DNA from: an uncultured Desulfobulbus sp.
Lineage (GTDB): Bacteria > Desulfobacterota > Desulfobulbia > Desulfobulbales > Desulfobulbaceae
Direction of reading: 5' to 3'
Length of the DNA stretch: 10,453 nt
NCBI GenBank assembly: GCA_946539945.1
Contig: CAMNHX010000016.1
Location: 1 to 10,453 of the forward strand
Shown here: one piece after another, positions 1-8,036 of the stretch
How the letters are laid out: the number at the start of each line of letters is the position of its first letter
Numbering within the stretch: the stretch's first letter is position 1
The notes under the pieces: model-generated
Told to the model about the DNA's origin: nothing
Database searches by the model: none
The model's input: the letters and a program-made list of their open reading frames with translations, nothing else
Translations under genes and position numbers: made by a program

Positions 1-1161
1 GATAAAGACCACGTTTTTCGGCTCCCTGCCGTCAGAAGGCCGCTTGATGTGACCACCTGTGGGACCAGAGGCGGACAGCAGACGCTCGTACTGGAGGGAG
101 GTAATGACATCCGGGTAAGCCCCGCCGCCGTATTCCTGGTAGGCAGACTTCCAGTCCATCAGGTCATAACCCGTGGCTGCCACGATGCTGCCCACCTCTT
201 CAGTCACGATCTCGTCTTCCATGTCGTACTTGATCGCTCCTGTGGGGCAGACCTTGGCGCAGACGCCGCATTTGCCCTTGGTGAGCTGGCGGCAGTATTC
301 AGGATTGATGACCGCCTTTTTCGGGATGGCCTGCGGGAAGGCGATGGTAATGGCTGTGGTGTTGCCGGTACACTCGTTGAAGGTGTCCGGGGTCTTCTTG
401 CTGGGGCATTTTTCGGTGCAAGCGCCGCAGCCGGTGCAGAGGCTCCAGTCCACACGGGTGGATTTTCTGCGGATCTTGACTGTGAAGTTGCCCACAAAAC
501 CGGAGATGTCTTCCACCTCAGAGTAGGCGTAGAGCTTGATGTTCGGATGCTGGGCCACGTCCACCATCTTGGGGCCAAGAACACAGGCCGAACAGTCAAT
601 GGTGGGGAAGGTTTTGTCCAGCTTGGCCATCTTGCCGCCAATGGTGGCTTCGCGCTCGACCAGGACAACCGGGATGCCGCCGTCAGCACAGTCCAGGGCA
701 GCCTGAATACCGGCAACGCCGCCGCCAATGACCAGAACGCGCTTGTTTACGTCAAACTGCTTGGCCACCAGCACCTTGTTCCGGCGCAGCTTTTCCACAG
801 CCAACCGCACCAGTTCAGCGGACTTGTTGGTGTTGGCCTCCATGTCCTTGCCAATCCAGGAGACGTGCTCGCGGATATTGGCCATTTCAAACATGTAGCG
901 GTTCAGGCCAGCGCGTTCCACAGTCCGGCGGAAGGTGGGTTCATGCATACGGGGCGAGCAGGAGGCTACAACCACGCCGTCCAGCTTGTATTCGTGGATG
1001 GCTGCCTCAATGGCTGCCTGTCCGGGTTCGGCGCAGGTGTACATGGGATCAACCGCATAGACCACGTCAGGGTAGGTCCGGGCGATTTCCGCCACCTTGG
1101 CGCAGTCAACGGTGCCGGCGATGTTGCTGCCGCAGTGGCAGATAAAGACGCCTATTCTCAT
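1..1161 (-). CDS. hdrA: HdrA-like heterodisulfide reductase subunit A, FAD/iron-sulfur protein (3' end outside window)
   Basis: This frame is open from ATG at 1161 to the left edge, giving 387 codons without a stop; the C-terminus is outside the window. The N-terminal domain (about residues 1-140) begins with the ICHCGSN motif (Cys8, Cys10) of full-length HdrA. An FAD-binding glycine motif GGGVAG lies at about 146-151 and is followed by an FPTIDCSAC-type cysteine motif near 184-192. Two ferredoxin-type [4Fe-4S] motifs, CTGCGACTEKCP and CGVCAKVCP, lie near 240-310. In the family HdrA carries the bifurcating flavin and passes electrons to HdrC and HdrB. The presence of the N-terminal domain favours a full-length HdrA (usually about 650 residues) over the shorter QmoA. 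A good ribosome site (GAAGGAGG) precedes the start. The start overlaps the hdrB stop as ATGA, implying translational coupling. What it reduces or oxidises cannot be read from the sequence. Confidence 0.93.
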   Translation of the reverse strand, partial: MRIGVFICHCGSNIAGTVDCAKVAEIARTYPDVVYAVDPMYTCAEPGQAAIEAAIHEYKLDGVVVASCSPRMHEPTFRRTVERAGLNRYMFEMANIREHVSWIGKDMEANTNKSAELVRLAVEKLRRNKVLVAKQFDVNKRVLVIGGGVAGIQAALDCADGGIPVVLVEREATIGGKMAKLDKTFPTIDCSACVLGPKMVDVAQHPNIKLYAYSEVEDISGFVGNFTVKIRRKSTRVDWSLCTGCGACTEKCPSKKTPDTFNECTGNTTAITIAFPQAIPKKAVINPEYCRQLTKGKCGVCAKVCPTGAIKYDMEDEIVTEEVGSIVAATGYDLMDWKSAYQEYGGGAYPDVITSLQYERLLSASGPTGGHIKRPSDGREPKNVVFI

Positions 1162-2069
1162 TGTCTGCCTCCTTCAGTGGTTTTGGTTGCGTCCTCACGC
1201 TCTTCGACAAGTTTTCTGAGCAGGCTGTCCGCACTGACGATCAGCTTGTTCAGACCCAGTTCCTTTTTCGGCAGATCAAAGGCCAAACCCAGGAGCTGGG
1301 TGAAGTAGAGCACAGGGATGTTATAGGTGGTTTCCTTGGCCTTGGCTGCCTGCTTCTGGCGCAGGTCAAGGTTCATCTGGCAGAGCGGGCAGGCAACGAC
1401 AATGGCGTCCACGCCCAGATTGGCTGCCAGATCCAGAATGCGGCCCGAATTGATTGCAGTCATGGGACGTTCGGGAATGCCGAAGGAAGCGCCACAACAG
1501 GCAGTCTTCAACGGAAAATCAACCATTTCCGCACCGCAGGCGGAGAGCATATTCTCCATGAGCATGGGATTTTCCGGGTCTTCAAACTGCATGACTTCCG
1601 CAGGCCGACTCATGAGGCAGCCATAGTAGGCGGCCAGCTTCAGCCCCTTGAGGGGTTTCTTGACGCGAGCGGCCAGGGCCTGCATGTCAAACTGCTGGGC
1701 AATGCCCTGCATGACTGAAGTCACCGGCGGAAAGGTCGCTGCTGCCGGTTCATCCAGCAGTTCATTCACACGCTGGCGGAATTCCGGCTTTTCCATGCGC
1801 TTGGCTGCCATTTTCAGGTTGGACAGGCAGCTGGGGCAGGGTGTCAGAAGGATTTCCGCCTTCTGGCGGGCGGCAATGTCCAGATTGCGGGCGCAAAGCG
1901 CGGCAGACAGCGAGATGTCCACGGCGTGCGCCGGAGTAGAACCGCAGCAGTTCCAGTCCTCAATGTCCACCAGGTGCATATCCAGAGCCTTGCAGACAGC
2001 CTGGGTGGACATTTCATAGTCCTTGGAAGAACCTTTTGCGGAACAGCCCGGATAATAGGCAAAATTCAT
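1158..2069 (-). CDS. hdrB: HdrB-like heterodisulfide reductase subunit B (two CCG domains)
   Basis: The 303-residue protein has two cysteine-rich CCG domains in the HdrB arrangement. The first has Cys9, Cys41-Cys42 and Cys78/Cys81 (YYPGCS, NCCGSTP, CPSC). The second has Cys151, Cys191-Cys192 and Cys227/Cys230 (YYGC, ACCGASFG, CPLC). In characterised HdrB these cysteines hold two non-cubane [4Fe-4S] clusters that cleave the CoM-S-S-CoB disulfide. Here both cysteine sets are complete, so the subunit should be catalytically competent, although bacteria without those coenzymes must use another thiol/disulfide or an acceptor protein. Length matches the family (about 300). No membrane segment or signal peptide is visible, so it is cytoplasmic. 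It overlaps hdrC upstream and hdrA downstream by ATGA each, so the three are one tightly coupled transcript. Confidence 0.95.
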   Translation of the reverse strand: MNFAYYPGCSAKGSSKDYEMSTQAVCKALDMHLVDIEDWNCCGSTPAHAVDISLSAALCARNLDIAARQKAEILLTPCPSCLSNLKMAAKRMEKPEFRQRVNELLDEPAAATFPPVTSVMQGIAQQFDMQALAARVKKPLKGLKLAAYYGCLMSRPAEVMQFEDPENPMLMENMLSACGAEMVDFPLKTACCGASFGIPERPMTAINSGRILDLAANLGVDAIVVACPLCQMNLDLRQKQAAKAKETTYNIPVLYFTQLLGLAFDLPKKELGLNKLIVSADSLLRKLVEEREDATKTTEGGRQ

Positions 2070-2647
2070 GGCTGAACCCCCTCACGTTGTGCGCGTTCCT
2101 TGTAGCGCGTAAAAATCCGCGAGATCGCCTCTGCGCCGTTGGGCAGGGTGTGGGGCTGGAAGCCCAACTTGCCCTTGGCAAGAGCACCCGGCGCCAAATC
2201 AACATCAGTTGTGACGCGCAGAGAACGCAGCATATAGAGAACCATGGTCCCGATCTCATAGGTACGGCCAAAAGTGCGCACGGTGTCCAAAAAGGACCAC
2301 CAGAATTTTTCCACTTTGGGCACGGTCACACGCCCTTCCTGACGGGCCATGTGGCGCAGGGTCTCCATGACGCCCGCAACTTCAATATTGTTGGGGCATC
2401 TCAAGCTGCAGGTGGAACAGGACAGGCACATCCAGATCGAGCGCGAGTTGAGCACCTGATCCTTCAAGCCCAGTTGCACGCCTCGCATGATCTGGTTGAC
2501 CTGCAAGTCATACACAAAACCTGCCGGGCAGCCGGCTGTGCAGTTGCCGCACTGGTAGCAGGTTGACACGTTTTGGCCGCTACGCGCTTCCACTTCCTCG
2601 GTAAAGGCTGGATCGCGCATCCGGCTTAAGTTTACGGCGTCGTTCAT
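2066..2647 (-). CDS. hdrC: HdrC-like heterodisulfide reductase subunit C, 2x[4Fe-4S] electron-transfer protein
   Basis: The 193-residue soluble protein has two classical [4Fe-4S] motifs, CYQCGNCTAGCP (Cys30, 33, 36, 40) and CLSCSTCSLRCP (Cys74, 77, 80, 84). In HdrABC complexes HdrC is the wire between HdrA and HdrB. It lacks the C-terminal membrane helices that would mark QmoC or HdrE-type fusions, so this is the cytoplasmic HdrC type. The ATG at 2647 (MNDAVN) is chosen because the frame can be extended only to a TTG at 2719, whose extra 24 residues look non-coding. The ribosome site is weak (an AGAG stretch shortly upstream). Its TGA overlaps the hdrB ATG. It is the first gene of the hdrCBA cluster, so the promoter should lie in 2648-2890. 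Confidence 0.94.
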   Translation of the reverse strand: MNDAVNLSRMRDPAFTEEVEARSGQNVSTCYQCGNCTAGCPAGFVYDLQVNQIMRGVQLGLKDQVLNSRSIWMCLSCSTCSLRCPNNIEVAGVMETLRHMARQEGRVTVPKVEKFWWSFLDTVRTFGRTYEIGTMVLYMLRSLRVTTDVDLAPGALAKGKLGFQPHTLPNGAEAISRIFTRYKERAQREGVQP

Positions 2648-2730
2648 GGGGAACTCTCTGGTTTGAGGCTGATATGGGAGTACCAAATGTGACGAAATAC
2701 AGCCTGAACGATAGCGCAAATAAAAACAAA

Positions 2731-2760
2731 TTGCTAGCAGGTTTCTTCATAAAATGTCAG
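2731..2760 (-). promoter_or_regulatory. Possible promoter of hdrCBA
   Basis: On the minus strand a CTGACA hexamer (2760-2755, 5 of 6 to the -35 consensus) is followed after 18 bases by TAGCAA (2736-2731), a poor -10. It lies about 85-110 bases before the hdrC ATG. An A+T-rich tract with a repeated ATATTGAA (2863-2870 and 2872-2879) lies further upstream. Evidence is weak; the position is plausible because hdrC is the first gene of its cluster and no intact gene is close upstream. Confidence 0.2.
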
Positions 2761-2887
2761 CTTCTGGCGCACGAAATGCTTGCCTTTCCCAGTCAGGTTG
2801 GGGGGATACCTTTTCAGGTCTTGCAGGGCGTGTCTTGCTCAACATCTCCATAAAAAGATAACATATTGAAAATATTGAAAAAATTGA

Positions 2888-3115
2888 TCTACCCGAACAC
2901 TGCCCACGCTCTTCTTGAGGTGGTCAGAGGGTGTTGGATTGTCCTGTTGGGGGGCGGTTTTGCAGAGAGTGCCGATGTAGTCGGCGCAATGTCGGAAGAG
3001 GATGCAGGGCTGTCCTCTTGTAGCCAAAAGTCTGAACAGGAACTCTTTCAAAATTGGAGTAAAATCGTTGACGCCGTGCAGGTAGCGCTTCTACAGAATA
3101 CCTGTACCTGCCTGA
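2888..3115 (-). pseudogene. Decayed duplicate of the 3' end of the kamA-family gene
   Basis: Read on the minus strand, this stretch is a degraded copy of the last third of the intact kamA at 4022-5089. The segment GVNDFTPILKEFLFRLLATR matches GINDAAPVLKELFYRLLAAR of KamA. The bases at 2994-3080 align with 4294-4380 at roughly 70 percent identity by eye. Homology then jumps over about 49 codons, losing the part with the substrate-binding aspartates and the PLP lysine. It resumes at ADYIGTLC (KamA PSYVEELGEFC) and runs to near the KamA stop, where a one-base slip turns KamA NTLWPPQE into NTL-stop-PPQE. A further TAG sits before RYLHGVND. With a deletion, a frameshift and two stops it cannot make a functional enzyme. 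It begins about 16 bases after the stop of the unknown ORF at 3131. Confidence 0.75.
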
Positions 3116-3130
3116 TTAAGGTGTCCGTGA

Positions 3131-3850
3131 CTACAGGAATCTTTGCAGTTCCTCCAGTGTACTCCACCAGATGCGGTGCTGATGATAGACTTCAGACTTA
3201 TAATCCTGCGCTTCAAAGTACGGTTGTACTGTCCAGACAAACTCATGGGGAAAATTTTTCCAAGGCAGTAAAGAACCGGGAGGAGCTGGTGAGACCTTCA
3301 GCTTGTTCAATGGAAAGTTGTACAGGTTTGCTTGAAGGGTTATTTCAGCACATTTCCTCCCAATCTCTTTGTCAACACAGTAAAAAGCCAAGGTATTTTC
3401 TTCCTCATCGTTACATATATTTTCTTGCCAACAGACACAATATCTTGACCATACGGGATTTCGTTCCAGTTCCCATTGTTTTCCACCAAAAGATGTTATG
3501 GAATACATAATATATTCTCTTTTCCTGTTCAGTTTCATTGAGATTCCATGAGGAATAGTCTGAATATTAACAAGTCCTGATTTTCTCATATCCTCAATCC
3601 TTGCAGCAATATCCTGATTACTGATACTATGAGTATAAGGAGTGTTCATATGCCAAGGATACTCTTCTGCAGACAAGACTTTCAAGGTTGTGGGACCAAC
3701 CAAAACGAGGAAATCGAGAATGAGCAGCTCATCGTTGGAGAGCGAAGTTTTTTCTGTTCGTTTCGGTAAAATCAGTCTTTCTTCTGTTGTTGCTTTCATT
3801 CGTATGGCTTTGTGTTTGTCATTGCAATGAGAGAAGACAAAATCCGTCAT
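3131..3850 (-). CDS. Unrecognised 239-residue protein with a winged-helix-like segment
   Basis: I do not recognise a named family. From ATG at 3850 the frame gives 239 residues. An upstream extension to 4006 is possible but begins with unconvincing sequence, and a short AGG sits before the 3850 ATG. Residues about 40-127 resemble a winged helix: a hydrophobic first helix (NDELLILDFLVLVG), a helix-turn-helix-like SNQDIAARIEDMRKSGLV at 77-94, and a wing strand ending YSITSFGGKQWE, like the Y-LT--G---W end of many winged-helix folds. The C-terminal half (about 185-239) is rich in aromatic residues (PWKNFPHEFVWTVQPYF, RIWWSTLEELQRF). There is no signal peptide or membrane helix. Its bases are A+T richer than the neighbours (line 3541-3600 has 38 percent GC by count, against 58 percent for 6541-6600), which suggests transfer. 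It lies between intact kamA and a kamA remnant. A DNA-binding role is only a guess. Confidence 0.6.
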   Translation of the reverse strand: MTDFVFSHCNDKHKAIRMKATTEERLILPKRTEKTSLSNDELLILDFLVLVGPTTLKVLSAEEYPWHMNTPYTHSISNQDIAARIEDMRKSGLVNIQTIPHGISMKLNRKREYIMYSITSFGGKQWELERNPVWSRYCVCWQENICNDEEENTLAFYCVDKEIGRKCAEITLQANLYNFPLNKLKVSPAPPGSLLPWKNFPHEFVWTVQPYFEAQDYKSEVYHQHRIWWSTLEELQRFL

Positions 3851-4021
3851 ACTACCTGTTTTCCTAAAAGAGACCAAACCGGGTGACTCACAATTTGGTA
3901 AGCAAAGAGCCTTGCGGAGTGCATCGAACTGGTGCAGGAAAATACGGCCTGCAATGCGGCTGTCCTCTTCCAGTCCAGTGTACAGCAAGGCAAATCTGAC
4001 AAGCAAACAGGAAAAAGAGGT

Positions 4022-5089
4022 TCAGCCCGGATGTGGTCCTGTCTTTTCTTGAGGAGGCCAGAGAGTGTTGGGATAGCGACCGGATTGTCCCCTGTAGGTG
4101 GTAAAGGTGCAAAACTCGCCCAGTTCTTCCACATAGCTGGGGCAGAGGGGAATTTTGCCGCCACCGCCAGGCGTATCCAGGGCGAAACGGGGCACAGCCA
4201 TGCCAGAGACAAAGCCCACGAGCTGACGCATGATCTCCTGCCCATTTTCCACAGGAGTGCGAAAGTGGGAGGTCCCACGCACCTGATCAATCTGGAAGAG
4301 GTAGTAAGGCTTCACCCTTGCGGCCAAAAGCCGGTAAAACAGCTCTTTCAAGACCGGGGCAGCATCGTTGATGCCGCGCAACAGTACGGTCTGCGAACCC
4401 AGTGGAATCCCCGCATCTGCCAGACGGGCGCAGGCTGCTGCTGCCTCTGGCGTCACTTCTTCCGGGTGGTTGAAGTGCAGGTTGATGTAAAGAGGATGAA
4501 AGCGCTTCAGCATGGCAGCCAATTCCTCTGTCACCCTTTGGGGAAACATACAGGGCATTCGGGTGCCTATGCGGATGATGCGGATGCTGGAGATGGCCCG
4601 CACCTGCGCCAGAATCTGCTCCAACTGCCTGTCTGTCAGCATGAAGGGATCGCCGCCAGACAGGAGTAGATCCACAATGGCAGGCGTTTTTTTGAGGTAG
4701 CCCACAGCAGCGGCCAGCAAGTCTGGCGAAAGCCTCATGTCCTTGCCGCCCACCTTGCGCTTTCTGGTGCAGAAACGGCAATAACTGGCGCATTCCCCAC
4801 TGACCAGCAACACGGCCCGGTCAGGATAGCGGTGGATCAGGCAGGGGACTGGACTCAAATTCTCCTCGTTCAGAGGATCAGACGGGGTTTCGCGATCCTC
4901 CAGTTCCAGCGCATCAGGAAGAATCTGCCGCAGCAGCGGTGCGCCGTGCCGTAGCGCCAGTTCCAGAAAATACCGGCTGACCCGGATCGGGTAAAGGGCA
5001 TGAACCTTGGACAGCACATCCGGGGCGCAAGCAGTCAAACGGGCCAGTTCTTCAGGATCACTAATCAGGGCTGACGCGGGAATAGGCAT
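4022..5089 (-). CDS. kamA: KamA-family radical SAM, PLP-dependent lysine 2,3-aminomutase-like protein
   Basis: The 355-residue protein has the radical SAM cluster motif CASYCRFC (Cys100, 104, 107, numbered from ATG 5089), followed by TRKRKVGG and the SAM-binding GGDP at 145-148. The PLP lysine is Lys312 in PGGGGK. The two aspartates that hold the lysine epsilon-amine in clostridial aminomutase have counterparts at Asp268 (IDQVRGTSHFRT) and Asp305 (LDTPGGGGK). The PGGGGK motif favours true lysine 2,3-aminomutase over EF-P modifying EpmB, but the length (about 355) is nearer EpmB than clostridial KAM (416). No beta-lysine acetyltransferase gene is adjacent, so an osmolyte role is not supported locally. 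The start is uncertain: neither ATG 5089 nor TTG 5128 has a ribosome site, and the TTG lies beside the terminator U-tract. A partial decayed copy of its 3' end lies at 2888-3115. Confidence 0.88.
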   Translation of the reverse strand: MPIPASALISDPEELARLTACAPDVLSKVHALYPIRVSRYFLELALRHGAPLLRQILPDALELEDRETPSDPLNEENLSPVPCLIHRYPDRAVLLVSGECASYCRFCTRKRKVGGKDMRLSPDLLAAAVGYLKKTPAIVDLLLSGGDPFMLTDRQLEQILAQVRAISSIRIIRIGTRMPCMFPQRVTEELAAMLKRFHPLYINLHFNHPEEVTPEAAAACARLADAGIPLGSQTVLLRGINDAAPVLKELFYRLLAARVKPYYLFQIDQVRGTSHFRTPVENGQEIMRQLVGFVSGMAVPRFALDTPGGGGKIPLCPSYVEELGEFCTFTTYRGQSGRYPNTLWPPQEKTGPHPG

Positions 5090-5129
5090 GGGAGCGGACA
5101 GAAAGGGCAGGGGGAAAGGGATTGGCAAG

Positions 5130-5163
5130 AAAAAAGACCGTCACCGCAAAAACGGCGACGGTC
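5130..5163 (-). terminator. Rho-independent terminator of the frd operon
   Basis: Arms 5136-5146 and 5153-5163 pair over 11 positions with one G-T pair around a six-base A-rich loop. On the minus strand the stem is followed directly by TTTTTT (5135-5130), then CTT. It lies 41 bases after the frdB stop and ends the frdCAB transcript. It also sits about 40 bases before the kamA ATG, so kamA expression needs readthrough or a promoter I could not identify. Confidence 0.85.
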
Positions 5164-5203
5164 TGCACTCAAGAACGGCAAGCCACAAAGCTGCCGGACC
5201 GCT

Positions 5204-5968
5204 TTAGTGGTCAATGGTGAAAGAGGCTTTCAGGAATTCGCGGTTCAAACGGGCGATATTGCTGATCTTGATGCCCTTGGGGCAGACGTTCTCGCACTCA
5301 CGCTCATTGCCGCAGTTGCCAAAACCTTCCTTGTCCATCTGCAAGACCATCTCAATGGCGCGTTTTTTGGACTCCAGCTTGCCTTGCGGTAGCAGGGCGA
5401 GCTGGGAAACTTTGGCGCCCAGGAAGAGCATGGGTACACCATTCGGGCAGGCAGCCGCGCAAGCGCCGCAACCGATGCAGGCCGCAGCATCCATGGCCTT
5501 TTCTGCCACGTGCTGGGGCACCAGGATGGTATTGGCGTCCTTGGGCGAGCCGGTGTTGACCGAAACATAGCCGCCAGCCTGAATGATGCGGTCCAAAGCG
5601 GAGCGATCCACAACCAGGTCTTTGACAATCGGTAAACCGCGGGACCGGAAAGGCTCAATTACCACAGTGTCGCCGTCATGGAACTGACGCATATGCAGCT
5701 GACACAGGGTGGTTTCCTTTTGGGGGCCGTGGGCTGTGCCGTTGACCACTGCGCCGCACATGCCGCAGATGCCCTCGCGGCAGTCACTGTCAAAGGCAAT
5801 GGGTTCCTGCCCCTTGCGGGTGAGGTTTTCGTTGAGTACGTCCATCATTTCCAGAAAGGACATATCTGTGCTGATGTCGCGCAGAGGATACTCTTCAAGG
5901 CAACCTTGAACATATGGGCCGTTCTGACGCCAGATTTTCACCAGAATATTGATCGTTTTCGATGCCAT
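5204..5968 (-). CDS. frdB: Fumarate reductase / succinate dehydrogenase iron-sulfur subunit
   Basis: The 254-residue subunit carries the three-cluster relay between flavin and quinone. The [2Fe-2S] ligands are Cys63, Cys68, Cys71 and Cys89 (SDCREGICGMCG, TTLCQ). The C-terminal ferredoxin-like domain has CIGCGACAAACP (Cys164, 167, 170, 174) and CGNERECENVCP (Cys219, 225, 229). By analogy with E. coli FrdB, Cys164/167/170/229 hold [4Fe-4S] and Cys174/219/225 hold [3Fe-4S]. All ligands are present and length is normal. ATG 5968 has a GGAAG ribosome site about eight bases upstream. It follows frdA after 53 bases and is last in the C-A-B order, as in epsilonproteobacterial frdCAB and Bacillus sdhCAB. 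Sequence alone does not fix the physiological direction (fumarate reduction or succinate oxidation). Confidence 0.96.
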   Translation of the reverse strand: MASKTINILVKIWRQNGPYVQGCLEEYPLRDISTDMSFLEMMDVLNENLTRKGQEPIAFDSDCREGICGMCGAVVNGTAHGPQKETTLCQLHMRQFHDGDTVVIEPFRSRGLPIVKDLVVDRSALDRIIQAGGYVSVNTGSPKDANTILVPQHVAEKAMDAAACIGCGACAAACPNGVPMLFLGAKVSQLALLPQGKLESKKRAIEMVLQMDKEGFGNCGNERECENVCPKGIKISNIARLNREFLKASFTIDH

Positions 5969-6021
5969 GGGATTCTTCCGTAGTATGGTTGAAGTTCAAC
6001 AGTCAGGTCTGTGGCAGCCGG

Positions 6022-7947
6022 TTACTTGTAGCTCCGTTGAGAAGGCGTTACGTTCTCAAAGGTCAGCGGTTCCTTGTGCAGTTCAGGCTCCGCATCGTCA
6101 CCCTTGTACTCCCACACAGCGACATGACTGTAGTTTGCATCGTCGCGTTTGGCCTCATGTTCCTCTGTCTGGCTTTCCTCGCGGAAATGGCAACCGCAGG
6201 ACTCCTCGCGGGCCAGGGCGTCCCTGACCATCAGCTCGGCAAATTCCAGGAAATCAGCCACGCGGCCAGCGCGTTCCAGAGACTGGTTCAATTCCTGTTC
6301 CTTGCCGGGAACAATCACGTTTTCCCAGAACTCGGCGCGGATTTCGGGGATCTTCTTCAAAGCCACCTTCAGTCCTTCCGCATTGCGGGCCATGCCGCAG
6401 TTGTCCCACATGACCTTGCCCAGTTCACGGTGGTAAAAATCAACGGTTTCCTTGCCCTTGCCGTTTCTGGTACTCGCCATGAGGCTGGCGGTGCGCTCCT
6501 TGACTGCCGCGACCGTTTCGTTGAAGGCCGGATCCTGGGTATCTGTCGCGCCCCAGGGCACTTGCGCCAGATAGTTGGCAATGGTGTAGGGCAGGACAAA
6601 GTAGCCGTCAGCCAGACCCTGCATCAGGGCGGATGCGCCCAGACGGTTGGCGCCGTGGTCAGAGAAGTTGCACTCGCCGGTCGCATACAGGCCGGGGATG
6701 GTGGTCATCAGATGATAGTCAACCCAGAGACCGCCCATGGTGTAGTGGGTGGCCGGATAGATCATCATCGGCTCCTTGGAGGGATCGGTGTCCACGATCC
6801 GCTGGTACATATCAAAGAGGTTGCCGTACTTGCGGCGGATCACGTCAATACCGTCACGCTTGATGGCATCCGCAAAGTCCAGATACACGCCCAGGCCCGT
6901 GTCGTTGACGCCATGACCCGCGTCGCAGACTTCCTTGGCATTACGGGAGGCCACGTCACGCGGAACCAGGTTGCCGAAGGAGGGATACTTGCGCTCCAGA
7001 TAGTAGTCGCGCTCGTTTTCCGGGATTTCGCTGGCCTTGCGCTTGTCGCCTGCCTGTTTGGGAACCCAGACGCGCCCGTCGTTGCGGAGGCTTTCGCTCA
7101 TCAGGGTGAGCTTGCTCTGGTAATCGCCATGCACCGGGATGCAGGTCGGATGAATCTGCACGAAGCAGGGATTCGCAAAACCTGCGCCACGCTTGTAGGC
7201 GCGGAAAGCGGCGGTAACATTGGAAGCCATGGCGTTGGTGGACAGGAAGTACACGTTGCCGTAACCGCCAGTGGCCAGAACCACGGCATGGGCAGAATAC
7301 TTCTCCAGTTCACCGGTCACCAGGTTGCGGCAGATGATGCCACGGGCTGCGCCGTTCACCAGAACAAGGTCCACCATTTCCCGGCGGGTGTACATCTTCA
7401 CCTTGCCTGCTGCCACCTGACGCATCATGGCAGAGTAGGCTCCCAGGAGGAGCTGCTGTCCCGTCTGGCCGCGAGCATAGAAGGTACGGGAAACCTGCGC
7501 ACCGCCGAAGGAGCGGTTGGCCAGAGTTCCGCCGTATTCACGGGCAAAGGGCACGCCCTGGGCCACGCACTGGTCAATGATATTGTTGGCTACCTGGGCC
7601 AGACGATAGACGTTGGCCTCACGGGCGCGGAAGTCACCGCCCTTGATGGTGTCGTAAAAGAGACGGAAGATGGAGTCTCCATCGCCCTGATAGTTCTTGG
7701 CTGCGTTGATGCCGCCCTGGGCAGCGATGGAGTGGGCGCGGCGCGGTGTGTCCTGGATGCAGAAGGATTTGACGTTGTAACCGAGTTCACCCAGAGTGGC
7801 AGCGGCAGACGCGCCAGCCAGACCTGTGCCAACAATGATGACTTCGTATTTGCGCTTGTTGGCGGGGTTGATGAGTTTGTTGGAAAAACGGCACTTATCC
7901 CATTTTTCTGCCAGCGGTCCTTCAGGAATTTTGGAATCAAGCTGCAT
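6022..7947 (-). CDS. frdA: Fumarate reductase / succinate dehydrogenase flavoprotein subunit
   Basis: The 641-residue catalytic subunit interconverts fumarate and succinate on the cytoplasmic side of the membrane. The FAD-binding GTGLAG is at 40-45, and [11 protein letters not shown] at 69-79 contains the histidine (His72) to which FAD is covalently attached in the family. Active-site elements follow in order: HPT (His266), VPRDVASR with Arg330/Arg335, HYTMGG (His401) and [18 protein letters not shown] with Arg435. Length and the long C-terminal helical domain fit the Wolinella/Geobacter-type enzyme. ATG 7947 is the natural start (MQLDSK), although the preceding sequence is a weak ribosome site. 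It lies 89 bases after frdC and 53 before frdB, within one operon. Confidence 0.97.
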   Translation of the reverse strand: MQLDSKIPEGPLAEKWDKCRFSNKLINPANKRKYEVIIVGTGLAGASAAATLGELGYNVKSFCIQDTPRRAHSIAAQGGINAAKNYQGDGDSIFRLFYDTIKGGDFRAREANVYRLAQVANNIIDQCVAQGVPFAREYGGTLANRSFGGAQVSRTFYARGQTGQQLLLGAYSAMMRQVAAGKVKMYTRREMVDLVLVNGAARGIICRNLVTGELEKYSAHAVVLATGGYGNVYFLSTNAMASNVTAAFRAYKRGAGFANPCFVQIHPTCIPVHGDYQSKLTLMSESLRNDGRVWVPKQAGDKRKASEIPENERDYYLERKYPSFGNLVPRDVASRNAKEVCDAGHGVNDTGLGVYLDFADAIKRDGIDVIRRKYGNLFDMYQRIVDTDPSKEPMMIYPATHYTMGGLWVDYHLMTTIPGLYATGECNFSDHGANRLGASALMQGLADGYFVLPYTIANYLAQVPWGATDTQDPAFNETVAAVKERTASLMASTRNGKGKETVDFYHRELGKVMWDNCGMARNAEGLKVALKKIPEIRAEFWENVIVPGKEQELNQSLERAGRVADFLEFAELMVRDALAREESCGCHFREESQTEEHEAKRDDANYSHVAVWEYKGDDAEPELHKEPLTFENVTPSQRSYK

Positions 7948-8036
7948 AGTCGTATCTTTTGGCTAGAGGTTGACAGGAAGTGAGCTTTGTATAGCCCGCT
8001 CTTTTGTGTTTGCTCTCAATGGAGAACAAGGTTGCG

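Noticed and set aside
49..1308. A 419-codon plus-strand frame antisense to hdrA
   Set aside because: The opposite strand encodes HdrA with complete cofactor motifs, so this frame is a shadow.
2866..3510. A 214-codon plus-strand frame over the kamA remnant and the unknown ORF
   Set aside because: It starts at TTG without a ribosome site, and lies antisense to the better-supported ORF and to the kamA remnant. Its translation has no recognisable motif.
3851..4021. Further kamA remnant or element end between kamA and the unknown ORF
   Set aside because: I could not align this stretch with kamA and saw no terminal inverted repeats or clear target-site duplication.
5962..7983. A 673-codon plus-strand frame antisense to frdA
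   Set aside because: The minus strand is unmistakably frdA with all active-site motifs; the long antisense frame is a product of high-GC codon bias.
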